Source: Gammaproteobacteria bacterium
GTDB taxonomy: Bacteria > Pseudomonadota > Gammaproteobacteria > Pseudomonadales > Azotimanducaceae
NCBI GenBank assembly: GCA_005799745.1
Contig: SYFY01000146.1
Span: 1 to 39,242 of the forward strand
DNA: 39,242 nucleotides
Direction of reading: 5' to 3'
In this document: one piece after another, positions 8,422 to 16,801 of the stretch
How the letters are laid out: every line of letters starts with the position of its first letter
How positions within the stretch are numbered: position 1 is the stretch's first letter
Program-made: the position numbers and the translations under genes
Notes under the pieces: model-generated
The model's database searches: none
Seen by the model: the letters and a program-made list of their open reading frames with translations, nothing else
What the model was told of the DNA's origin: nothing

Positions 8422-9051
8422 ACCGACGTCCGACTCCACATCGTCACCCGCAGCACCACCATGTAACTCGCGATTGCGGTCCCGCGCCGCTTTTGATTTA
8501 CGGATCAAGACAAATACTGCACCGGTGCCACCCTGACCCGGTGTTGCGCTGACAAACGCATTCACGAGGGGATGCGCTTGCAACCAGGCGTTGACGTGTT
8601 TCTTGAGGCGCGCAGGCTCCGGAGATTTTTCACCACGACCGTGAACGATCCGCACACAACGATGACCACGACTATGACACTCCGTCAGAAAGTCATGCAC
8701 CATCTCTCTCGCACGTTTGACGTATTCACCATGCAGGTCGAGAGAGTCGGCGGGCGGATAGTGGCCTTTCCGTAATCGCCCGGTAACAAGTTCCTGCACG
8801 CCCTCGCGTCGCCACTCAAGAAATGCGCGGGGTTCAACGGCGGGGACTTCGGCCAATGTCAGATAGTCCGGCGGCTCCGGTTTCTTTTCACCCAGCGCCG
8901 CGGACCGCGCCAGTAATTGCGCCTCGGTCGGCACCTCTCGGGGCGCCTTAACGACCCTCGGTGCCACCACGACTTTCTGCTGCAGCGGTTTCACATCCTG
9001 CATGGCCATGCGGAACAGATCTTCGCTGTTGGTCACTTCGGGCTCTTTCAT
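8416..9051 (-). CDS. Smr domain-containing protein (SmrA/B-like nuclease)
   Basis: A 211-residue protein with a basic N-terminal half and a C-terminal Smr domain. The domain carries LDLHG at residues 104-108, VHGRG at 136-140 and a GGTGA turn at 174-178, the three hallmarks of the fold. Stand-alone Smr proteins are endonucleases; E. coli SmrB acts on mRNA at collided ribosomes. The sequence does not tell whether this one acts on DNA or RNA. The stop is TAG, overlapping the TGA of the convergent acyl-CoA dehydrogenase gene. The phyH-like gene lies just upstream on the same strand, 21 bases away. Confidence 0.9.
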   Translation of the reverse strand: MKEPEVTNSEDLFRMAMQDVKPLQQKVVVAPRVVKAPREVPTEAQLLARSAALGEKKPEPPDYLTLAEVPAVEPRAFLEWRREGVQELVTGRLRKGHYPPADSLDLHGEYVKRAREMVHDFLTECHSRGHRCVRIVHGRGEKSPEPARLKKHVNAWLQAHPLVNAFVSATPGQGGTGAVFVLIRKSKAARDRNRELHGGAAGDDVESDVGS

Positions 9052-9072
9052 CTCGAACGTCTGCGGCGTGAA

Positions 9073-9840
9073 TCAACCGAGTGGAATGCTCTCGTATTGT
9101 CCAGAGCGGGTGCCTGGAATCGGACGATTGGTCGCGTCATGGTAGGTGAACACCGCCGTGAGTTTCACGCGATCCGTTCGATTCGGCCCAGCGGCATGTA
9201 ACAGGCGGCTGTGAAAGAACAACACATCACCTGCTTCAAGTTCCACCAGTCGAGCCGAGCGCAAGAGCGGCTTGTTCTCCCCGAGCTCCGGCCGGAGGAA
9301 GAGCGCGGCATCAAATCGGCCCCGGTCAAATTGCTCCCGATGACTGCCGGGAATCACTCTGAGACAGCCGTTGTGCACATCTTCATTGCCGAGAGCGATC
9401 CACATGGAGACGAGGTTTGGGTGATCAAAACTCCAGTAACGGATATCCTGATGCCAAAGCGTGGCACTCGAGTGATCCGGAAACTTAGTCATCACGCAAT
9501 TGTGATGCGCCTGCGCAAGACAGACTTCATTCGCGTTCAGATAGGCTTTTAGCGCATCACGCACATCGGCGCAGAGCGCAAATTCCCGCAGCGCAGGGAA
9601 GCGTGCGCACGCAGACATGAGGCGTCGCACCGTCATCCCGCCGGCATGACCTCGCGACGAGGGTGCACCGGGATAACCCACATCTGCCTCAAACTCCGCC
9701 GGTGCCAAAACCTGAGATAACTGAGCCTGAACAAGGTCCAAGGCGGCCTTGCGTACCAGCTCCGGGCAAAGGCCGCGCCGGATCACGTAACCCTGTTCGG
9801 CAAAATCGTCCGGAATCGATCGATCCGTTGCGGCGTACAT
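9073..9840 (-). CDS. phytanoyl-CoA dioxygenase (PhyH) family protein
   Basis: Predicted Fe(II)/2-oxoglutarate-dependent oxygenase of 255 residues. The metal triad is visible as HQD (H130, D132) and a distal His in LLHAAGPN (H215), followed by R221 and R224, one of which probably binds 2-oxoglutarate. I start at ATG 9840 because an AGGAG Shine-Dalgarno-like sequence sits just upstream; an in-frame start at 9891 would add 17 unconvincing residues. PhyH family members hydroxylate diverse small molecules, and nothing here names the substrate. It is probably cotranscribed with the Smr gene and diverges from the RND adaptor gene. Confidence 0.88.
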   Translation of the reverse strand: MYAATDRSIPDDFAEQGYVIRRGLCPELVRKAALDLVQAQLSQVLAPAEFEADVGYPGAPSSRGHAGGMTVRRLMSACARFPALREFALCADVRDALKAYLNANEVCLAQAHHNCVMTKFPDHSSATLWHQDIRYWSFDHPNLVSMWIALGNEDVHNGCLRVIPGSHREQFDRGRFDAALFLRPELGENKPLLRSARLVELEAGDVLFFHSRLLHAAGPNRTDRVKLTAVFTYHDATNRPIPGTRSGQYESIPLG

Positions 9841-10038
9841 CCTGCTCTCCTGCGGCGCCTGGCCCACATTATTCATGAACAATGCGGGCAAGCTGATCTA
9901 TGTCCAAGGTAACCCTGTTCAGTACTCAAGCGCAAAGCACCGTAACAATTTCGTAATTGCCGCGACCCGGCTGTCGCGGGGCTGCGTGGTAGGCTCCCTG
10001 CGTCCCTCTCGAGACGTTGTTCAGGATGTATTGAAAAG
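9841..10038. promoter_or_regulatory. divergent intergenic region between phyH-like and RND adaptor genes
   Basis: About 200 noncoding bases separate two divergently transcribed genes, so both promoters should lie here. A short inverted element is seen as CGCGAC...GTCGCG near 9961-9978. I could not assign convincing -35/-10 pairs. No regulator gene (TetR, MarR) lies next to the efflux genes in this window. Confidence 0.35.
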
Positions 10039-11193
10039 ATGTTCGGGAAATACGTCCTTCCGCTAGTGCTCCTCATTGTCGCCATCGGTGCCACCGGCCT
10101 CCTGATCGCGAACCGGCCTACACCTGAGCGTGAACCTCAGGCGCGCCCGCCCCTGCTCGTCAACGTCATCAAGGCAGAGCGGCAACCCGTGGTGTTCACC
10201 ATTGAATCGCAGGGTGAAGTGCTGCTGCGTACCGAAACTGTGCTTGTAACGGAAGTTTCTGCGCAGATTCTCGAGGTCTCACCGTTGTTCGTTGCCGGAG
10301 GCACCTTCCGCAAAGGCGAACTGTTGCTGCGCATCGACCCACGCAACTACGAAACCCAGGTCCGTCGATCGGAGGCCAACGTCGCGCGTGCACAAACCCA
10401 GATCGCTACGGAAAACGCCCTCGCCGGTTATGCACTCGATGACTGGAAACGACTGCGGGATTTGCGAGCGACTGACAAAGCCGCATTCGATCTCGCGCTG
10501 CGCAAACCACAACTCGCGGCAGCCATGGCGGAACTTGAATCAGCCGAAGCAGATTTAAAGAAAGCACAAGACGATCTGTCACGCACTACCATCCGCGCGC
10601 CTTACGCCGGCATGATACGCAACAAGCGTGCGGACACCGGTCAGTTCGTCAACACCGGAACACCTGTCGCGGAGATTTTCGCCACAGATCATGCGGAGGT
10701 TCGTCTGCTACTCACCGCCGCTGACCTTGCATGGCTCTATCTGCCAGCACCGGGCGATCAGAACGTCGGTACGCCCGTAAGCCTCGTCGCATCCATTGGT
10801 GATCAAAAACTTAGCTGGTCCGCTGCACTCGTCCGCTCAGAAGGGATCTTCGATGCTCGCACCCGTGTGCTCTATGGTGTCGCCCGTGTGGATGATCCTT
10901 ATGCACTCGATTCTGAAGCAGAGTCTCTACGCGTGGGTACGTTTGTCAGTGCCACCATCACCGGTCGCGACGCCGGATTGTTGTACCGCGTCCCGCTCAC
11001 GGCGCTCTTCGGACAGAGCCGTCTCTGGCTCATCGACAAGGAAGAGAAGCTCGAATCCGTCGAAGTGAACATCGTGCGCCGTCAGGGCGATCACCTCTAC
11101 ATCGACCGTGGCCTTCGAGATGGTGATCGCATCTGTACGACGCGTATCGCCAGCGCAGTCGATGGCATGATTGTGCGAGTCAGCGATGCTTAA
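10039..11193 (+). CDS. RND efflux transporter periplasmic adaptor subunit
   Basis: Membrane fusion protein of 384 residues. A single N-terminal hydrophobic helix (about 5-24) anchors it in the inner membrane. It is followed by the beta/lipoyl region (VLVTEVSAQILEVSP...GELLLRIDP), a helical hairpin rich in Ala, Glu and Gln (about 95-180), the second lipoyl half (TTIRAPYAGMIRN) and the beta-barrel part. Such adaptors link an RND pump to an outer-membrane channel. Its TAA stop overlaps the ATG of the pump gene (ATG at 11186), as expected for an adaptor-pump operon. No outer-membrane TolC-type gene is present in the window. Confidence 0.92.
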   Translation: MFGKYVLPLVLLIVAIGATGLLIANRPTPEREPQARPPLLVNVIKAERQPVVFTIESQGEVLLRTETVLVTEVSAQILEVSPLFVAGGTFRKGELLLRIDPRNYETQVRRSEANVARAQTQIATENALAGYALDDWKRLRDLRATDKAAFDLALRKPQLAAAMAELESAEADLKKAQDDLSRTTIRAPYAGMIRNKRADTGQFVNTGTPVAEIFATDHAEVRLLLTAADLAWLYLPAPGDQNVGTPVSLVASIGDQKLSWSAALVRSEGIFDARTRVLYGVARVDDPYALDSEAESLRVGTFVSATITGRDAGLLYRVPLTALFGQSRLWLIDKEEKLESVEVNIVRRQGDHLYIDRGLRDGDRICTTRIASAVDGMIVRVSDA

Positions 11194-13015
11194 GCCTATC
11201 GATGCGACCACAGGCATCATCGCCTGGTTCGCACGCAACCACGTCGCATCGAACCTGCTCATGATCTCCATCATCCTGCTCGGCACGTACGGCCTGCTCA
11301 GCATCCGCACGGAGACCATGCCGAATGTTGTCTTCGACCAGGTCATCGTACAGGTCCCCTATCTTGATGCCGCTCCGGAAGAGGTCGAAGAAGGTGTGGT
11401 GGTTAAGGTCGAAGAGGCCATCCGCGACGTTGAAGGAGTGAAGGAAGTTCGCGGGACCGCCTCGGAAGGCATGGGTACGGTCACCGCGGAGTTGCTCGAC
11501 AGTTACGACGTTAACGTCGCCATGGACGACATCAAGGTTGCCGTCGATGGCATCTCGACCTTTCCAGGTGAAACAAAAAAGCCGATCTACAGCCGCTTTC
11601 GCTTCCGCCGTGGCGTCATTACGGTACAAGTCTGGGGTGCCATTGAAGAAGCCACACTGAAAGCCGTGGCCGATCAACTACGCGACGATATCGTCGCGCT
11701 TCCAGAGGTTTCATCGGCAGAAGTTTGGGGAGGCCGCGACTACGAGATCACCGTTGAGATCGACGAACACACGCTTCGACAGTACGGACTGACGCTCGAT
11801 GGTGTCGCGCAGGTCATTCGCACCTGGTCGCTCGATCTGCCCGGTGGCAGCATCAAGGCCGAAGGTGGTGATATCCGTTCGCGCACCAAGGGACAGGCTT
11901 ATCGCGGCGATGAGTTCGCCAATATCATTCTGCTCATCCGACCCGACGGCACACGTCTGCGGCTCAGTGATGTCGCCATCATTAAAGACGCCTTCGTGGA
12001 AACTCGCAGCCACGCATACTTCAACGGCAAGCCGAGCCTGGGCATCGCCGTCTTCGCCAATGACACCGACAACGAAATTGATGTCGCCGAAGCCGTTAAA
12101 GCCTTTGTTGATGAACGTGCGCAATTATTACCTGCCGGTATTGAGATCACGTCGTGGGCCGACAACACCTATCACCTGAACGGTCGCATCGACATGTTGG
12201 TGAGCAACATGATCATGGGGGCGATCCTTGTATTCGTAATTCTGTGGCTGTTTCTCGACGTCAAAGTGGCCGGGTGGGTCATCTTCGGTATCCCGATTTC
12301 ATTTCTCGGTGCCTTCATGTTGTTGCCGCTATCGGGTATCGACGTGAGCATCAACATCATGTCGCTCTTTGGCTTCATCCTCGTACTCGGCATTCTTGTC
12401 GACGATGCGATCGTTGTGGCCGAAGCGGTCCATACCGAAACCCAGGAAAAAGGCTGGTCTCTCGACAACATCATCATCGCGACAAAACGTGTGGCGACGC
12501 CGGTGACGTTCGGCGTGTTGACGACGGTCATGGCGTTCCTGCCTATGCTTTTCGTCACCGGACCGGTTCAGGCGATGGCAGGGTCGATCGGCTGGGTGGT
12601 GATTCTGTGCCTGCTCTTCTCGCTGATTGAATCCAAGCTGATGCTGCCCTCTCACCTCGGCATCACCACACCGGTCAAACATGCTTCTGGGGGGATCACG
12701 CGAGCCGACAGTCGACTGCAACAGTTCCTGAAAAACCATTACCGCCCTTTGCTCGAAAAGGCCATCGAATACCGTTATCTCACCATCGCGATCTTCCTGA
12801 CGCTCCTGATCCTCTCCTTCGGCGCTGTCGGTGGTGGTTATGTGCGCTACGTGTTTTTCCCGGAGATGGGCGGCGACTACATCAACGCCGACGTTGAATT
12901 GAACGAAGGCGTCGACGAAGACCGCGCCTTCGAAATCGTCGCGCACATGTCGCAAACCCTGGACGACGTGAATGAATCGTTGCGTGCAAAACGCCCGAAG
13001 GCACCGAAGTCATGA
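11186..13015 (+). CDS. RND efflux pump permease, N-terminal part (frame interrupted)
   Basis: N-terminal 609 residues of an AcrB/CusA-type pump. TM1 is near residues 15-38, then comes the first periplasmic loop, then TM2-6 with the proton-relay pair D406-D407 in GILVDDAIVVAE, and TM7 near residue 535. The reading frame stops at TGA 13013-13015 early in the second periplasmic loop, after the out-of-family tail AKRPKAPKS. Adding one base in the A run at 12988-12991 would convert that tail to AKTPEGTEVMKHVFAF and join it to the next ORF, giving a normal pump of about 1,045 residues. ATG 11186 is preferred over TTG 11171. As it stands it lacks half the transporter. Confidence 0.9.
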   Translation: MLKPIDATTGIIAWFARNHVASNLLMISIILLGTYGLLSIRTETMPNVVFDQVIVQVPYLDAAPEEVEEGVVVKVEEAIRDVEGVKEVRGTASEGMGTVTAELLDSYDVNVAMDDIKVAVDGISTFPGETKKPIYSRFRFRRGVITVQVWGAIEEATLKAVADQLRDDIVALPEVSSAEVWGGRDYEITVEIDEHTLRQYGLTLDGVAQVIRTWSLDLPGGSIKAEGGDIRSRTKGQAYRGDEFANIILLIRPDGTRLRLSDVAIIKDAFVETRSHAYFNGKPSLGIAVFANDTDNEIDVAEAVKAFVDERAQLLPAGIEITSWADNTYHLNGRIDMLVSNMIMGAILVFVILWLFLDVKVAGWVIFGIPISFLGAFMLLPLSGIDVSINIMSLFGFILVLGILVDDAIVVAEAVHTETQEKGWSLDNIIIATKRVATPVTFGVLTTVMAFLPMLFVTGPVQAMAGSIGWVVILCLLFSLIESKLMLPSHLGITTPVKHASGGITRADSRLQQFLKNHYRPLLEKAIEYRYLTIAIFLTLLILSFGAVGGGYVRYVFFPEMGGDYINADVELNEGVDEDRAFEIVAHMSQTLDDVNESLRAKRPKAPKS

Positions 13016-14322
13016 AACACGTCTTCGCCTTTGTAGAAGGCGCTCGACGTATTCGAATCCAGGTGGAATTGGCCCGGAGCGAAGATCGCCTCTTGACTCC
13101 GCAGCTGATTGAAAAGGCCTGGCGCGAAGCCGTAGGCGACATCCCCGATACCCGGTCTGTTCGTTTCGAATCATCCATGCACACCGGTGGTGGGCCACCG
13201 ATCGCCTTCAAGGTTTCGGGTAAGGACTATCAGCAGGTGGAAGCCTCCGGTGCGGAACTCGCCCGGTATCTGCGTGAAGTCACCGGTGTCTTTGAGGTGG
13301 AATCATCAGCCAACAGCGGGCCGGAAGAAATTCGGCTCAAAGTTAAGCCCGAGGCCGAAGCGCTGGGGCTCACTCTCGCTGATCTCGCTCGTCAGGTGCA
13401 TGTGGCGTTTTATGGTGCGGAAGCGCAGCGCGTGCAGCGAGGGAACGATGAAGTCAAAGTGATGGTGCGGTATCCCCGCGAAACCCGCATCAGTCTCGGT
13501 GATCTTGAAGCCATGTGGATTCGCACACCAGACGGACGTGAGCTGCCGTTCTCGGCGGTCGCCGAATACACGATGGACCGTGGCGTAACCACTATCCAGC
13601 GTATCGAAGGGCAACGGGCCCTCTCCGTCACGGCCCGAGCGGATGAGCGTGTCGCCGAACCCGCCGCAGTAACTCGCAAAGTGCAGAGTAAGTTTGTTAC
13701 AGAACTCAAGGAGAAGTACCCGGACGTAGAGTTGTCGCTGACGAGTTCAGGACACGAGAAACGCATCGCGTTTGATCAGATCATGATCGGCTTTCTGATC
13801 TCGCTATTCGGGATCTACGCGCTACTCGCGATCCCTCTTAAATCCTACGTACAGCCCCTAATCATCATGGGCGTCATTCCGTTCGGCATTGTCGGTGCGA
13901 TCTTCGGCCACTTCTTGATGGACGCGGCCATCAGCGCGATTTCACTCTTCGGCATCATCGCACTCTCGGGTGTTGTGGTGAACGACAGTCTGTTGATGGT
14001 CGACTACGTGAACAATGCAGTCGCGGAGGGCAAGGACTCAGTCACCGCTGCGGTCGAATCGAGCATGGCTCGGTTTCGCGCGATTCTGCTGACGTCATTA
14101 ACCACGTTCTTTGGACTTGCACCGATGCTGCTGGAACCCAGCGTGCAAGCACAAATGGTGATGCCGATGGCCATCTCCTTGTCCTCCGGCATCGTCTTCA
14201 GCACCGTGATCACGTTGATCCTTGTGCCGGTGCTCTATGTGGTGGCGGCAGACGTGCGCGCCCGCTTCACTTCATCTGCATCGAAATCGCTTTTAACGTC
14301 TTCTCCGAATAAGGGGGCTTGA
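13012..14322 (+). CDS. RND efflux pump permease, C-terminal part (frame interrupted)
   Basis: C-terminal 436 residues of the same pump, read in the -1 frame relative to the first part. The family match is already present in codons upstream of the nominal ATG at 13012, so that ATG is an internal Met rather than a designed start. The fragment contains the rest of the second periplasmic loop (EIRLKVKPEAEALGLTLADL; ARADER) and TM8-12, with SGVVVNDSLLMVDYVN in the segment that pairs with the proton relay. Made alone, it would begin inside a periplasmic domain without a signal sequence, so it is unlikely to assemble properly. Its 3' end overlaps the convergent aldehyde dehydrogenase gene by 56 bases. 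Confidence 0.88.
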   Translation: MKHVFAFVEGARRIRIQVELARSEDRLLTPQLIEKAWREAVGDIPDTRSVRFESSMHTGGGPPIAFKVSGKDYQQVEASGAELARYLREVTGVFEVESSANSGPEEIRLKVKPEAEALGLTLADLARQVHVAFYGAEAQRVQRGNDEVKVMVRYPRETRISLGDLEAMWIRTPDGRELPFSAVAEYTMDRGVTTIQRIEGQRALSVTARADERVAEPAAVTRKVQSKFVTELKEKYPDVELSLTSSGHEKRIAFDQIMIGFLISLFGIYALLAIPLKSYVQPLIIMGVIPFGIVGAIFGHFLMDAAISAISLFGIIALSGVVVNDSLLMVDYVNNAVAEGKDSVTAAVESSMARFRAILLTSLTTFFGLAPMLLEPSVQAQMVMPMAISLSSGIVFSTVITLILVPVLYVVAADVRARFTSSASKSLLTSSPNKGA

Positions 14323-15715
14323 GCCCGGCCAGTGCTGCGACATCAATACGACTCTGGGTGAAGATCGAGCGCGCATGACTGAATCGTTTGAAGCCATCGA
14401 TGCCGTGATAACTGCCCATACCGGAAGGGCCGACACCACCAAACGGCAGATCTTCTTGAGCCACATGCATCACCACGTCATTCACTGTCACACCGCCTGA
14501 GGTGGTGTGAGTGAGTACGTTGCGTTCCTCCGCCACATCTTGCCCGAAGTAATAAAGACCCAAGGGTCTTGGCCGGTCATTGATGAACTCGAGTGTCTCT
14601 TCGACCTTCTTGTAACGTTTCACTGGCATGACCGGTCCGAAAATCTCGTCTTGCATCACCGCAAGATCATCGGCGGGATCCACAATGAGTGTGGGTGGGA
14701 TCTTGTGGTAGGGCTGCTGACGAAAGTCCTCATTTGCGGGGTTGATCTCCTCCACCCGCGCACCTTTGGCTTTCGCTTCGCTGATATATCCCTGCAAGCG
14801 GTCGTAGTGGCGTTGATTGATCACCGAGGTGTAGTCATCGTTATCAAGCAAAGTCGGGAACATCTTGTTGATGGACTTGCGCGTTGCTGCGACAAAGTCC
14901 TCAACACGCTCATCGGGAACAAAGACATAGTCCGGCGCGAGACAAATCTGGCCTGCGTTCATCATCTTGCCAGCCATGATGGCTTCGGCAGTGCGTTCGA
15001 TATCGGCTGAGCGGCCAATGACGACGGGGCTCTTGCCACCGAGTTCGAGGGTCACCGGTACCAGGTGTTCCGCCGCCGCGCGCATGACATGCCGGCCCAC
15101 AGAGGTTGCACCGGTAAAGAGCAAATGATCAAAGGGCAGGCCCGCAAAATCAGCCCCCGTCTGCGGTCCGCCTGTGAACACGGAGATCTCGTTGCGATCA
15201 AATTTCTTCGCAAACATCTCCGCCATCAACGCGGAGGTCACCGGGGTGTACTCACTCGGTTTGATCATGACGCGATTGCCGGCAGCGAGGATGCCGGCGA
15301 GTGGCGTGAAGGTGAGATTAACCGGGAAATTCCAGGGGCTGATGACACCGACCACACCCAGCGGCTGATATTCGATACGCGCCTTGGCGCCGAGCAGATT
15401 CAGCGGGAAAGGGCCGACCTTGCGCTTCTCGGCCTTCATCCATTGCTTCAGATGCTTCTGCGCGTGCCGCAGAGGACCGATTGACGCTGCCACATCTGTA
15501 AACATCGACTGGGTTCGACTGCGGTGACCAAAGTCCGCGCACATTGCATCCACCAGCCGATCCTTGAAGTCGACGAGCAGCGAGACCGCCCGTTCAATGC
15601 GGTCGTGACGCACCGCGGCAGTGACTTCACCTTCCGCCAGCCACGACTTGCGCATGGCATCGAGCGCTTGCTGCAGGACTTCTCTACTGGCGTTGTCGTT
15701 AACACTTTGGTTCAT
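14267..15715 (-). CDS. aldehyde dehydrogenase, coniferyl-aldehyde-dehydrogenase-like
   Basis: NAD(P)-dependent aldehyde dehydrogenase of 482 residues. It contains the ISPWNFP cofactor-binding segment (125-131), Glu224 in LELGGKSP and the catalytic Cys258 in GQICLAPDY. The short class-3-like layout and the C-terminal PYSEKTLKAI segment resemble coniferyl aldehyde dehydrogenases and fatty aldehyde dehydrogenases; the exact substrate is not certain. An AGGAG ribosome-binding site precedes the ATG at 15715. It is divergent from a zinc alcohol dehydrogenase gene only 63 bases away, so the two may act in sequence on an alcohol and its aldehyde. Confidence 0.9.
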   Translation of the reverse strand: MNQSVNDNASREVLQQALDAMRKSWLAEGEVTAAVRHDRIERAVSLLVDFKDRLVDAMCADFGHRSRTQSMFTDVAASIGPLRHAQKHLKQWMKAEKRKVGPFPLNLLGAKARIEYQPLGVVGVISPWNFPVNLTFTPLAGILAAGNRVMIKPSEYTPVTSALMAEMFAKKFDRNEISVFTGGPQTGADFAGLPFDHLLFTGATSVGRHVMRAAAEHLVPVTLELGGKSPVVIGRSADIERTAEAIMAGKMMNAGQICLAPDYVFVPDERVEDFVAATRKSINKMFPTLLDNDDYTSVINQRHYDRLQGYISEAKAKGARVEEINPANEDFRQQPYHKIPPTLIVDPADDLAVMQDEIFGPVMPVKRYKKVEETLEFINDRPRPLGLYYFGQDVAEERNVLTHTTSGGVTVNDVVMHVAQEDLPFGGVGPSGMGSYHGIDGFKRFSHARSIFTQSRIDVAALAGLKPPYSEKTLKAISMQMK

Positions 15716-15749
15716 CGGTTACTCCTTGCGTACACTCGGTCATCATCAA

Positions 15750-15760
15750 AGACGTCGTCT
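15750..15760. promoter_or_regulatory. small inverted repeat between divergent ALDH and ADH genes
   Basis: AGACG-T-CGTCT is a perfect 5-base inverted repeat around one central base, placed in the 63-base divergent gap. Its position would suit an operator acting on both genes, but the repeat is short and may be chance. Confidence 0.25.
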
Positions 15761-15768
15761 ACTATACT

Positions 15769-15777
15769 GGAGGTGAT
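15769..15777 (+). promoter_or_regulatory. strong Shine-Dalgarno sequence setting the ADH start
   Basis: GGAGGTGAT is a near-perfect anti-16S match with the GGAGG core five bases before the ATG at 15779. It decides this start over the longer in-frame frame that reaches back to 15524 inside the divergent aldehyde dehydrogenase gene. Confidence 0.8.
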
Positions 15778-15778
15778 C

Positions 15779-16801
15779 ATGCGCGCAGCACTCATGCAGG
15801 AAGGCAGGATATGGGTGGAGAACGTGCCTGACCCCATCCCCGGGCCTGGCGAAGTGTTGGTGAAGTCCATCGCGTGTGGCATATGTGGCTCGGACCTGCA
15901 CGCGGCACAACACACCCATGACTTTGTGAAGACCAGTCGAGAAGCCGGTGGGGCTTTCAAGCTCACCACCTTCGAACCCGTCGTTCTGGGCCACGAGTTC
16001 TGCGCCGAAATCCTCGAGTTCGGGCCGGAAACCAAGGGCAAACTACCCGTCGGATCGTTGGTCTGTTCCGTCCCGGTGGTGCTGCGCCAGCCCATGATCC
16101 CCGTCGGTTACAGCGATCAGTTCCCCGGTGGATTCGGAGAGCGCATGGTGCTCTCCGAATCCATGCTGCTTCCTGTTCCACAAGGCACTCCAGCCACCGC
16201 AGCCGCACTCACCGAACCCATGGCTGTCGGATTTCACGCCGTGAAGAAAGCGCGCATCGAAGCAGGTGACGCGGCACTGGTGATCGGTTGTGGTCCTGTA
16301 GGCCTCACCGTCATCACTGCACTGCGCAGTGAAGGTGTACGGCCGGTGATTGCTGTGGACTACTCTCCGGAGCGGCGGCGTCTCGCGGCCTTGCAAGGGG
16401 CTGATCTCGTGCTCGATCCCGCCACTGAAGATCCCTGGTTGCAAGCAGACCTGCGACGCCCTCAGAACGTTGTCATTTTCGAGTGCGTGGGTATCCCGGG
16501 GATGCTCGACCAGATATTTCTCAAAGCACCGCAGAATGCCCGGATCATCGTGGTGGGAGTCTGTTTGCAGACCGACAACATTCGCCCACTAATCGGAATC
16601 AACAAAGAGTTGTCCGTACAGTTCGTGCTCGGATACTCCGTGCCTGAGTTCGTGGAAAGTTTGACCCGAATTGCCGACGGTCGATTCGACGTGGGCCGGC
16701 TTGTCAGTTCAACAGTAGGGCTAGACGGTGTCGCGGGAGCTTTCGATACTCTGCGCAAGCCGACGCATCACGCCAAGATCATGGTTGAAGGTTGGCGCTA
16801 G
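15779..16801 (+). CDS. zinc-dependent alcohol dehydrogenase (MDR family)
   Basis: A 340-residue medium-chain dehydrogenase. The catalytic zinc site is seen as C36 in GICGSDLH and H71-E72 in GHEF; E146 in LTEPMAVGFHAV is the fourth conserved position. The nucleotide-binding turn is GCGPVG (170-175). The four-Cys structural zinc lobe of classical ADHs is missing: only one Cys (C96) is found in that region. Family members oxidise alcohols or polyols with NAD(P). The substrate is unknown, but the divergent aldehyde dehydrogenase suggests a linked two-step oxidation. It ends in TAG at 16799-16801, slightly overlapping the convergent kinase gene. Confidence 0.9.
   Translation: MRAALMQEGRIWVENVPDPIPGPGEVLVKSIACGICGSDLHAAQHTHDFVKTSREAGGAFKLTTFEPVVLGHEFCAEILEFGPETKGKLPVGSLVCSVPVVLRQPMIPVGYSDQFPGGFGERMVLSESMLLPVPQGTPATAAALTEPMAVGFHAVKKARIEAGDAALVIGCGPVGLTVITALRSEGVRPVIAVDYSPERRRLAALQGADLVLDPATEDPWLQADLRRPQNVVIFECVGIPGMLDQIFLKAPQNARIIVVGVCLQTDNIRPLIGINKELSVQFVLGYSVPEFVESLTRIADGRFDVGRLVSSTVGLDGVAGAFDTLRKPTHHAKIMVEGWR

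Noticed and set aside
12986-12994. Programmed -1 frameshift in the RND pump
   Set aside because: A single AAA codon can slip back on the AAAA run, but there is no full slippery heptamer, and I did not find a convincing downstream stimulatory structure. A one-base loss is simpler.
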